Shown here in pieces: positions 1 through 5,596 of a DNA stretch of 5,596 nt (its first letter is position 1; the number at the start of each line of letters is the position of its first letter). Source of the stretch: Actinomycetes bacterium (GTDB lineage: Bacteria > Actinomycetota > Actinomycetes > Streptosporangiales > Streptosporangiaceae). The position numbers and the translations under genes are program-made. Where the stretch lies: the NCBI GenBank assembly GCA_023425615.1, contig JAFACJ010000789.1:1-5596 (forward strand). The letters run 5' to 3'. Under the pieces are notes generated by a model that saw nothing but the letters and a program-made list of their open reading frames with translations, ran no database searches and was not told where the DNA came from.

Positions 1-2
1 GG

Positions 3-83
3 GTATCCCGGCCCGGCCCCGCCGACGCGAAAGCCATGGGCCGCCACCGGCCCGCGAAGGAGGAGGACCGACATGCGTCATGA
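3..83 (+). other. possible C-terminal tail of an upstream + strand gene (partial, runs in from left edge)
   Basis: One reading frame is open from the left edge to a TGA at 81-83, encoding about 26 residues ending in RPAKEEDRHAS. Its third codon positions are mostly G or C. If real, it overlaps the ligase start by 11 bases (ATG at 73, TGA ending at 83), a common arrangement in translationally coupled actinobacterial operons. The other two + strand frames are also open over this short stretch, so openness alone proves nothing. The peptide matches no family I recognise. The alternative is an ordinary 5' leader for the ligase. Confidence 0.25.
57..63 (+). promoter_or_regulatory. ribosome binding site of the FadD3-like ligase
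   Basis: AAGGAGG, within the longer purine run AAGGAGGAGGA, lies 9 bases before the ATG at 73. It is a near-perfect Shine-Dalgarno sequence and fixes the start, although the frame stays open upstream to the window edge. Confidence 0.8.
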
Positions 84-1668
84 CCTTGAGTTCGGCAGCA
101 TTCCCGGGATCCTGCGCGTCAACGGCGGCAGGTTCGCCGAGCACGAGGCGCTGGCCGACCTCGACAGCGGACGCCGCTGGACGTTCGCCGAACTGGAAGC
201 CGACATGGTCGCCTCGGTGCGGGCGGCCATCGCGGCCGGGGTACGGCCCGGCGACCGGGTGGCGGTGTGGATGCCCAACAGCGCCGAGTGGATCCTCGCG
301 GCGCTCGGCGCACTGGGAGCCGGAGGCGTCCTGGTCCCCATGAACACCCGTTTCAAGGGCGAGGAGGCCGCTCACGTCCTGCGCAAAAGCGGTGCGGCCG
401 TGCTCGTCACCGAAGCGGAGTTCCTGGGCGTGGACTACGTCGGCATGCTCCGTGACACCGATCCCGGGCTGGTGGAACGGTTGAAGATCATCACTCGGAA
501 CGTGCATCCCTCCGGGGACACCACCTCCTGGGCCGATCATCTCGCCGCCGGCGCGGAGGTGCCGCGGGACGCGGCCCTCGCGCGGATCGACGGCGTCCGG
601 GGCGACGACCTGTCGGACATCATGTTCACCTCCGGGACGACGGGAGCCCCCAAGGGGGTCATGCTCACCCACGCCCAGTCCTTGCGCGCGCACGGATACC
701 TCTCGGAGATGTTCGGCTTCACGCTCGGAGACCGCTATCTGGTGATACCCCCGTTCTTCCATACCTTCGGCTACAAGGCGGGCTGGATGGCGAGCCTGAT
801 CCACGGCGCCGCCGTCCTCCCCCAGCGGACCTTCGACGTGGACGAGGTCATGGCCCGGATCTCGGCCGAGCGGATCACCGTGCTGTTCGGCCCGCCCACC
901 CTGTTCGGCGACCTGATCCGGCATCCGCGCCGCGGCGAGCACGACCTGTCCTCCCTGCGGGCCACCCTGCCCTCGGCCGCCACGGTGCCCGTGGAGCTGG
1001 TCCACGCGCTGCGCACGGAACTCGGCTTCGACGTCGTCCTCACCGGCTACGGCCTGACCGAGGCGACCTCGATGGTCAGCCTCTGCCGTCCCGGCGACGC
1101 GCCGGAGGACGTGGCCGACTCCGTGGGAAGGCCCGCCGACGACGTCGAGGTGAAACTCATCGACGAGCACGGGAACCCCGTGCCCACCGGCGAAGAGGGA
1201 GAGCTGCTCGTCCGGGGCTACGTCGTGATGCGGGGCTACTGGGAGGACCCGGAGGCCACCGCCGAGGCCGTCGACGCCGAGGGCTGGCTGCACACCGGGG
1301 ACATCGCCACGATGAACGAGCGCGGCTTCCTGCGGATCACCGACCGCAAGAAGGACATGTTCATCACCGGCGGATTCAACGCCTACCCCGCCGAGATCGA
1401 ACGCCTCCTGCTCCGCCACGAGGGCGTCGCGGAGGTCGCCGTCATCGGCGTGCCGGACGAGCGGCTCGGCGAGGTGGCCGCCGCCTTCGTCATCCCCGCC
1501 GCCGGCCACGACCTGACGGCGGAGGACGTCATCTCCTGGGCGAGGAGCCACCTGGCCAACTACAAGGTGCCCCGGCACGTCCGGCTCGTCGCCGAACTGC
1601 CCCGCAACGCGAGCATGAAGGTCCGCAAACACGAACTGCGCCTGCGGTTCGCCGACTCCCGGTCATAG
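73..1668 (+). CDS. FadD3-like acyl-CoA ligase (ANL superfamily)
   Basis: This 531-residue protein is a complete adenylate-forming acyl-CoA synthetase that would convert a carboxylic acid, ATP and CoA into an acyl-CoA through an acyl-adenylate; it has no signal peptide and is presumably cytosolic. Motifs seen in order are the phosphate loop TSGTTGAPK (186-194), PPFFHTFGYKAG (226-237), YGLTEA (326-331), TGD (408-410), the hinge region DRKKDMFITGGFNAYPAEIE (424-443) and the C-terminal catalytic lysine K516. The FFHxFGYKAG stretch and the text around GPPT and YGLTEA closely resemble, from memory, actinobacterial FadD3, the ligase for the C/D-ring propanoate intermediate of steroid breakdown. Steroid specificity is therefore an inference, and other FadD3-type paralogs are common. 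The usual PRNAxGK motif reads PRNASMK here, with Met in place of Gly just before the lysine. The gene converges on the leftward operon and stops 55 bases from the hydratase stop. Confidence 0.93.
   Translation: MRHDLEFGSIPGILRVNGGRFAEHEALADLDSGRRWTFAELEADMVASVRAAIAAGVRPGDRVAVWMPNSAEWILAALGALGAGGVLVPMNTRFKGEEAAHVLRKSGAAVLVTEAEFLGVDYVGMLRDTDPGLVERLKIITRNVHPSGDTTSWADHLAAGAEVPRDAALARIDGVRGDDLSDIMFTSGTTGAPKGVMLTHAQSLRAHGYLSEMFGFTLGDRYLVIPPFFHTFGYKAGWMASLIHGAAVLPQRTFDVDEVMARISAERITVLFGPPTLFGDLIRHPRRGEHDLSSLRATLPSAATVPVELVHALRTELGFDVVLTGYGLTEATSMVSLCRPGDAPEDVADSVGRPADDVEVKLIDEHGNPVPTGEEGELLVRGYVVMRGYWEDPEATAEAVDAEGWLHTGDIATMNERGFLRITDRKKDMFITGGFNAYPAEIERLLLRHEGVAEVAVIGVPDERLGEVAAAFVIPAAGHDLTAEDVISWARSHLANYKVPRHVRLVAELPRNASMKVRKHELRLRFADSRS
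1614..1642 (+). repeat. direct repeat, left copy (3' coding end of the FadD3-like ligase)
   Basis: These bases encode the ligase residues around M515-K516 and onward to R523. They match 2505-2533 at 27 of 29 positions in the same orientation, including an uninterrupted 15-base match (1628-1642 against 2519-2533). The two differences are A here and G in the other copy, at 1618 and 1627. The offset is 891 bases and the interval holds the whole enoyl-CoA hydratase gene. Confidence 0.8.
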
Positions 1669-1723
1669 CCCGCGTCCCGCACGGCCTCACCACCGCCGGA
1701 CACATCGCCGGATCTGATGAGGA

Positions 1724-2476
1724 TCAGCGTCTGGCCCACCGGGGGGTGCGCTTCTCGGCGAAGGCGAGGGCTCCCTCCCGTGCGTCGGCCGAGTGGAAGA
1801 CGTGAGCGGTCAGGGCGGTCTGGAGGTCGTGGGATTCGGCTTGCGACCAGTCCGGGGACTGAAGAACCACCTGTTTGATGGCCTCCACCGCCAGGGGCGC
1901 GTTGCCGGCCACCTCCCGGGCCAGGTCCAGGGCGGCTTCCAGGGCCCCGCCCTCGGCCGTCAGGCGGTTCACGAAACCGAAGTGATGGGCGCGCTCGGCC
2001 GAGATCATGTTGCCGGTCAGCAGCAGTTCCATGGCGACGTGGTAGGGAAGGCGCTGATGGAGCCTGAGAGCGCCGCCGCCGGTGGGGACGAGGCCGCGTT
2101 TGGGCTCGGGCAGGCCGAACCTCGCCGTCTTCGACGCCACGATGATGTCGCACGCCAGGGTGATCTCGCATCCGCCGGCCACTGCGTACCCCTCGACCGC
2201 GGCGATGAGCGGCTTGCGCGGCGGAGCCTGGACCAGGCGGCTGGCGATCGCAGGGCGGTCTCCCTCGAGGAAGCCGCGCAAATCCATACCGGAGCAGAAA
2301 TTGCCGCCCTCTCCCGTGATCACGCAGACGGACAGATCATCCCGTCCCTCGAATTCGTCGATCGCGGCGGCCATCGCCCTCGCGGTGGCACCGTTGATCG
2401 CGTTGCGGACCTCGGGACGGTTGATGCGCAGGATCGCGACCGGTCCAGCGGTCTCGAAGATCAGTTCGTCCGGCAT
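1724..2476 (-). CDS. enoyl-CoA hydratase, crotonase family (EchA19-like)
   Basis: The 250-residue product has the usual length of a single-domain crotonase and would add water across the double bond of a 2-enoyl-CoA. The CoA-binding and oxyanion-hole segments are NFCSGMDL (59-66) and AVEGYAVAGGCE (93-104). Glu104 and Glu124 lie 20 residues apart, as do the two catalytic glutamates of classical enoyl-CoA hydratase (E144/E164 in rat), so hydratase chemistry is credible. The FGLPEPKRGL region, the LPYHVAMELLLTG stretch and the C-terminal EGALAFAEKRTP resemble mycobacterial EchA19, linked to steroid side-chain breakdown; this comparison is from memory. The ATG at 2476 is preceded by GGAGAG (2486-2491) at 9 bases. 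It is the last visible gene of the leftward operon, 63 bases after the SDR stop. Another crotonase activity (isomerase, hydrolase) cannot be excluded. Confidence 0.92.
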   Translation of the reverse strand: MPDELIFETAGPVAILRINRPEVRNAINGATARAMAAAIDEFEGRDDLSVCVITGEGGNFCSGMDLRGFLEGDRPAIASRLVQAPPRKPLIAAVEGYAVAGGCEITLACDIIVASKTARFGLPEPKRGLVPTGGGALRLHQRLPYHVAMELLLTGNMISAERAHHFGFVNRLTAEGGALEAALDLAREVAGNAPLAVEAIKQVVLQSPDWSQAESHDLQTALTAHVFHSADAREGALAFAEKRTPRWARR

Positions 2477-2504
2477 CGGTTTCTTCTCTCCACTTTGGCC
2501 TCTC

Positions 2505-2547
2505 CATGGAGGTCCGCGAACACGAACTGCGCCCGACCGTCACATGA
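2505..2547 (+). pseudogene. relic of an acyl-CoA ligase C-terminus in the SDR-hydratase spacer (right copy of the direct repeat)
   Basis: On the + strand, 2506-2547 reads MEVREHELRPTVT followed by TGA. The first nine residues match the ligase end MKVRKHELR with two Lys-to-Glu changes, each due to one A-to-G difference. The underlying 29 bases (2505-2533) match 1614-1642 at 27 positions. Upstream of 2505 the similarity stops abruptly and the sequence becomes the leader of the leftward hydratase gene, so no ligase body remains. The lysine codon aligned with catalytic K516 is GAG here. The relic stop overlaps the SDR stop (2540-2542) tail-to-tail. I read this as a leftover from duplication or rearrangement; it is not a functional gene. 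It is transcribed in antisense as part of the operon spacer. Confidence 0.6.
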
Positions 2548-3364
2548 GCTGGTTGCCCGCGCCGATCTGCAGCGCGGTGCCGGTCATGAACCGGGACTCG
2601 TCACTGGCGAGGTAGGCCACCGTCGCCGCGACGTCCTCCGGCTCCTGCATGCCGTCGGCCAGGGCGGTGGCGGTGACCTGGCCGAACATCCAGATCTCGT
2701 GGTCGTCGACGCCGCGCGCCCGCATGGCCTCGGGGGTGGGGGCCTTGGCCATGTCGGTGCGGACCCCGTTCGGATGGATGGTGTTCACCCGGATGCCGTA
2801 GCGGGCGACCTCGACCGCGAGCGTCCGGCACACGCCGACGAGACCGTGCTTGGCCGCGCCGTAGCCGCCGGACTGGGGGTAGCCCCGGTAGCCGGCCGCG
2901 GAGCTGGTGAGGATGATCGAGCCGCCGTTGCCCGCGCTGATCATGTGCGGCACGGTCGCCTTGATGGTCTTCCACACGCCGGTGAGGTTGACGTCGATGC
3001 AGACGTCCCACTGCTCGTCGGTCAGTTCCCACATGCGGCCGTTGGACATGGTGCCCGCGTTGGCGACCACGACGTCGAGCCGCCCGAACCGGCTGACGCC
3101 CTCGTCGACCACCTTCTTCAGCGCGGGGTAGTCGCGCACGTCCGCCCGGCCGATGACGGCCCGGCGCCCGGCCTTCTCGACCAGGCGCCCGGTCTCCTCG
3201 AGCTGTTCCGGCGTCGCGGGCCTGGGATAGCCTCCCGGCAGCGGCCCGGCGATGTCGATCGCGATGATGTCGGCGCCTTCCTCGGCCAGCCGGACGCAGT
3301 GCGCACGGCCCTGGCCGCGCGCCGCGCCGGTGACGAACGCGACCCTGCCTTCGAGGCGTTTCAT
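2540..3364 (-). CDS. mycofactocin-coupled type SDR family oxidoreductase
   Basis: The 274-residue protein is a classical-type short-chain dehydrogenase that would interconvert an alcohol and a ketone with NAD. Visible are the nucleotide-binding TGAARGQG (12-19), acidic D37 ending beta strand 2, NAG (102-104), N126, catalytic S155, Y168 and K172, and HPNGVRTDM (197-205). The TGAARGQGRAH opening and the extra segment at about 38-60 (containing ATPEQLEET) are hallmarks of the mycofactocin-coupled SDR subfamily described by Haft, which is thought to hold NAD(H) tightly and pass electrons to the peptide-derived cofactor mycofactocin. That coupling is inferred; no mycofactocin biosynthesis gene lies in the window. 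The ATG at 3364 follows AGGTGG (3370-3375) at 5 bases. An in-frame GTG at 3409 overlaps the upstream ligase stop but lacks a ribosome binding site and would add 15 unlikely residues. The gene starts 41 bases after the ligase stop. Confidence 0.93.
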   Translation of the reverse strand: MKRLEGRVAFVTGAARGQGRAHCVRLAEEGADIIAIDIAGPLPGGYPRPATPEQLEETGRLVEKAGRRAVIGRADVRDYPALKKVVDEGVSRFGRLDVVVANAGTMSNGRMWELTDEQWDVCIDVNLTGVWKTIKATVPHMISAGNGGSIILTSSAAGYRGYPQSGGYGAAKHGLVGVCRTLAVEVARYGIRVNTIHPNGVRTDMAKAPTPEAMRARGVDDHEIWMFGQVTATALADGMQEPEDVAATVAYLASDESRFMTGTALQIGAGNQLM

Positions 3365-3405
3365 CGACTCCACCTGCTTTCTCGGTATTTGCCTGCTGGG
3401 CTCCG

Positions 3406-4851
3406 TCACGCGCGCTCGCGCAGCCGGTGGCGGAGCACCTTGCCGGTGGCGTTGCGCGGGAGCTCGTCCACAAAGTGCCAGTGCGCCGGGACCTTGAAGC
3501 CGGACAGCTCGGCCCGGACGAACGACCGCAGGGCCTCGGGGTCCGGCGGGGTCGCGGCGTCTGCGGGGACGACGAAGGCGGCGACCGTCTGCCCGAGGCG
3601 CGCGTCCGGCACCCCCACGACCGCCGCGTCGGCGACACCGGGATGCGCGGACAGGACGGTCTCCACCTCCACCGGGTGCACGTTCTCGCCGCCCCGGATG
3701 ATCATGTCGCTGCGGCGGCCGGACAGGTACAGGTAGCCGTCGGGAGCGACCCTGCCGAGGTCGCCGCTGTGCAGCCAGCCCTCGCCGTCCACGCGGAACA
3801 GGTGGTCGGCCCGGGCGTGCACCTCGCCGACACCGTCGGGGCCGGGACGATCGATGCGCAGTTCGACGCCGGGGGCCGCGCGGCCGACCGACAGCAGCAG
3901 CTCCTCGCGGCCCGCCACCGCCTCCCGGTGGTCCTCGGGGGTGAGCACCGACATCGGCGAGCCCTCGGTCTGCCCGAACATGTTGAGCATGCGGGCTGCG
4001 GGCACCGCGGCGTAGGTCGCGCGCAGCGTGTCCGGGCGGATGGGCGCGCCTCCGTACTGCAGGATTCGCCAGCTCGCGGGACGGAGCTCGCCGGCCGAAA
4101 GGAGCATCTCCAGCATGGAGGGCACCATGCTGGTGTGCGTGGCGCCCAGTTCGGACAGCAGGCGCCAGCCCTCCACGGTGAAGCGCGGGATCCCGGTGAT
4201 GCGGGCGCCCACTCCCAGAGCCACCGCGAGGTTCCCCAGCCCGGAGATGTGGTGGAAGGGGGAGCTCCCCCCGTAGAGGCTGCCTGGGTCCAGCTCGCAC
4301 AGCGCGCCGTTCACCCTGGCCCTGGCCGCCAGCCGCCACTGCGGCATGGGCACGGCCTTGGGGGCGCCCGTGGTGCCGGAGGTGTGCAGCACGATCGCGA
4401 TGTCGTCCGGCCCCGCGGCCAGGGTCCGCCCGTCCGGCTCCGGTTCGGGTACCAGCGCGAGCCGGCGTCCGGTGCGCTCGGCGACCTCGCGTCCCAGCTC
4501 GGCGAACTCCGGCTGGGCGATCAGCGTCCGCGCCGGGAGGGCCCCGACCACCGCGGCGATCTCGCTCCCCGTCATGCGCACGCCCAGCGGCGCCATCGGA
4601 CGGCCGCTGCCCGCGCCGCCGACGGTCAGGGCGAGCGCCTCGGGCGAGGAGGCGACCAGCGCGGGAATCGCCGTCCCCTCCGGCTCCCCGAGCGTCTCCA
4701 GCCAGCGCGCGGCACCGGCGGCGCGGTCCATCAGCTCGCGCCCGCTCCACCGGGTCCCGCCGTACATGACGGCGGGCCGGTCGTGGTCGTAGGCGGCGGC
4801 CACCATCTGCGACCAGGTGGCCTCGCGCGGCCCCCTTCCTGATCCGGTCAA
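3406..4851 (-). CDS. class I adenylate-forming acyl-CoA ligase (FadD/acid-CoA ligase type)
   Basis: From the TTG at 4851 the product is 481 residues, an acyl-CoA synthetase of typical size. Motifs in order are the phosphate loop HTSGTTGAPK (156-165), PFHHISG (198-204), NMFGQTEGSP, SGDL (362-365), the hinge segment GRRSDMIIRGGENVHPVEVE (378-397) and PRNATGK with catalytic K471. All key motifs are intact, so it should form an acyl-adenylate and then an acyl-CoA. It belongs to a different subgroup from the FadD3-like enzyme, and its substrate acid is not evident. The frame stays open to an ATG at 4950, inside the thioesterase gene, but those 33 residues are unlike a ligase N-terminus. The TTG has GGAGG 5 bases upstream and leaves a 34-base gap after the thioesterase stop; GTG at 4854 or 4863 and ATG at 4806 are alternatives with poorer or badly spaced sites. 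It sits between the thioesterase and SDR genes of the leftward operon. Confidence 0.92.
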   Translation of the reverse strand: MTGSGRGPREATWSQMVAAAYDHDRPAVMYGGTRWSGRELMDRAAGAARWLETLGEPEGTAIPALVASSPEALALTVGGAGSGRPMAPLGVRMTGSEIAAVVGALPARTLIAQPEFAELGREVAERTGRRLALVPEPEPDGRTLAAGPDDIAIVLHTSGTTGAPKAVPMPQWRLAARARVNGALCELDPGSLYGGSSPFHHISGLGNLAVALGVGARITGIPRFTVEGWRLLSELGATHTSMVPSMLEMLLSAGELRPASWRILQYGGAPIRPDTLRATYAAVPAARMLNMFGQTEGSPMSVLTPEDHREAVAGREELLLSVGRAAPGVELRIDRPGPDGVGEVHARADHLFRVDGEGWLHSGDLGRVAPDGYLYLSGRRSDMIIRGGENVHPVEVETVLSAHPGVADAAVVGVPDARLGQTVAAFVVPADAATPPDPEALRSFVRAELSGFKVPAHWHFVDELPRNATGKVLRHRLRERA

Positions 4852-4856
4852 CACTT

Positions 4857-4861
4857 CCTCC
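4857..4861 (-). promoter_or_regulatory. ribosome binding site deciding a TTG start
   Basis: On the minus strand GGAGG (within GGAGGAAG) lies 5 bases before TTG at 4851-4849. It is too close (2 bases) to serve the GTG at 4854. No comparable site precedes the ATG at 4806. This supports TTG 4851 as the ligase start. Confidence 0.55.
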
Positions 4862-4885
4862 ACATCGCCGTAGTCCGGGGCGGGG

Positions 4886-5596
4886 TCAAAGGGCACGGCG
4901 GTGCAGCCCCTCTTGGAGCACCGTCGCCACGAGCCGACCGGAGCGGTCACTGATCCGCGCGTGCGCCAGGGCGCGTCCGTCGACGCTGCTGAGCGGGTCG
5001 CACTCCATCAGCAGCCACGCGTCGACCCGCGCCGGGCGGTGGAACCACACCGCGTGGTCCAGGCTCGTCCCGATGAAGTCGAAGGGCAGCGAGGAGACCG
5101 GCGGCCGGGCGTCCATGACGACGCCCAGGTCGGAGATGTAGGCCAGCGCGGCGGCCTGCCACCACGGATCCTCCGGGACCGGGAGGCGGTGCCTGAGCCA
5201 CAGCGGGTGCAGGGGGACGAACCCGTCCTCCCTGGGAGCGGCGACATGCCGGATGTCGAACGGTATCCCCACATCCCGCAGTGCCTGTGTCGGCTGCTCC
5301 AGGACCGCCGCGTCCGGCCCGTGCGGCCTCGGCCCGGACGGCGTCTCGTACCAGTCGTCGCCCCCCTCGGGGATGTGGAGGGACGCGGTCATGGTGAAGA
5401 TCGTCTGCCCGCCCTGGACGACCTCGGCCTCCCGGACGGCGAACGAGCGACCGTCACGGACCCGGCGCACCCGGATGTCCGCGTGGGGGGCGTCGTTCCC
5501 CCGCCTCAGGAAGTAGGCGTGCAGCGAGTGCAGGACCTGTCCCGGTGCGGCGGTGCGTCCCACGGCGAGGACCGCCAGGGCCGCGATGAGTCCTCC
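4886..5596 (-). CDS. acyl-CoA thioesterase, TesB/ACOT8 family (5' end outside window)
   Basis: The reading frame runs through the right edge; 236 residues are visible and roughly 50 N-terminal residues are missing compared with the usual length of about 285. The first visible residues GGLIAALAVLAVGRTAAPGQ and then LHSLHAYFLRRG are the typical end of the first helix and the following strand of the TesB double-hotdog fold. The GTG at 5563 is therefore internal and is not the start. The second hotdog carries SLDHAVWFHRPA, whose Asp (codon 5057-5059) matches the catalytic Asp204 of E. coli TesB. The LQEG Gln (codon 4913-4915) matches Gln278. The Ser/Thr of the triad falls in the poorly alignable PLSSVDGRAL stretch and I cannot assign it. 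The enzyme hydrolyses acyl-CoA to free acid and CoA in the cytosol. It is the first visible gene of the leftward operon. Confidence 0.9.
   Translation of the reverse strand, partial: GGLIAALAVLAVGRTAAPGQVLHSLHAYFLRRGNDAPHADIRVRRVRDGRSFAVREAEVVQGGQTIFTMTASLHIPEGGDDWYETPSGPRPHGPDAAVLEQPTQALRDVGIPFDIRHVAAPREDGFVPLHPLWLRHRLPVPEDPWWQAAALAYISDLGVVMDARPPVSSLPFDFIGTSLDHAVWFHRPARVDAWLLMECDPLSSVDGRALAHARISDRSGRLVATVLQEGLHRRAL

Noticed and set aside
1694..1711. CGCCGG repeated twice in the convergent gap, considered as a stem
   Set aside because: The two copies are direct and not inverted, so they cannot pair. Short GC-rich words of this kind are frequent in this DNA.
1714..1727. Small hairpin as a transcription terminator
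   Set aside because: The stem has only 5 base pairs, there is no T tract, and it overlaps the hydratase stop codon. It is too weak to list as a feature.
1560..2171. Minus-strand frame of about 200 codons spanning the convergent junction
   Set aside because: It overlaps the hydratase gene in another frame and the ligase tail in antisense. The translation is Arg/Pro/Gly-rich without any recognised motif.
3373..3395. CCTGCT repeated in the ligase-SDR spacer, considered as an operator
   Set aside because: It is only a 6-base direct repeat, with no dyad symmetry or further copies, and one copy overlaps the SDR ribosome binding site.
1793..3736. Very long + strand open frame (647 codons) antisense to the hydratase, SDR and ligase genes
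   Set aside because: Its translation is low-complexity, rich in Gly, Arg, Asp and His, with no recognisable domain. It lies opposite three clearly recognised enzymes. Long antisense frames are expected in GC-rich DNA.
3365..4750. Upstream extension of the SDR frame through the minus-strand ligase gene, giving an apparent 736-residue protein
   Set aside because: The extension is an Arg/Pro/Gly-rich shadow of the ligase in another frame. The SDR fold begins right at the ATG at 3364, which has its own ribosome binding site.
3427..4842. Long + strand open frame (471 codons) opposite the second ligase
   Set aside because: It has no domain-like sequence, its composition is typical of a GC-rich antisense shadow, and the minus strand encodes an intact ligase with all its motifs.

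Overview
The window is GC-rich DNA (strong G/C preference at third codon positions, GTG/TTG start candidates) that looks like a chromosomal catabolic locus of a high-GC actinomycete. The protein families point the same way: a FadD3-like acyl-CoA ligase, an EchA19-like crotonase, a mycofactocin-type short-chain dehydrogenase, a second acyl-CoA ligase and a TesB-type thioesterase. No RNA genes, CRISPR arrays, transposases or phage genes were seen. No gene-free stretch exceeds about 80 bases.

Layout: a possible tail of an upstream + strand gene occupies bases 3-83. A FadD3-like acyl-CoA ligase (73-1668, + strand) follows. It converges on a leftward set of four genes that reads from the right edge: thioesterase tesB-like (4886-5596, its 5' end outside the window), acyl-CoA ligase (3406-4851, probable TTG start), SDR (2540-3364) and enoyl-CoA hydratase (1724-2476). 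Gaps between the leftward genes are 34, 41 and 63 bases, so they probably form one operon. Its promoter lies beyond the right edge. Only 55 bases separate the two convergent stop codons, with no strong terminator.

How the genes may work together (inference): two ligases could activate carboxylic acids to CoA thioesters, the crotonase could hydrate an enoyl-CoA, and the SDR could oxidise a hydroxyl group using mycofactocin as electron acceptor. The thioesterase could release CoA or rescue dead-end thioesters. The closest remembered relatives of two of the enzymes act on steroid ring or side-chain intermediates. A steroid, terpenoid or similar alicyclic acid is therefore a reasonable guess, but the substrate cannot be read from the sequence.

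The most unusual signal is a small relic between the SDR and hydratase genes. Bases 2505-2533 match the extreme 3' coding end of the FadD3-like ligase (1614-1642) at 27 of 29 positions, in the same orientation. On the + strand they read as a short in-frame peptide ending in a stop that overlaps the SDR stop tail-to-tail. The hydratase gene is thus bracketed by two direct copies of a ligase tail, which looks like the scar of a duplication or insertion.
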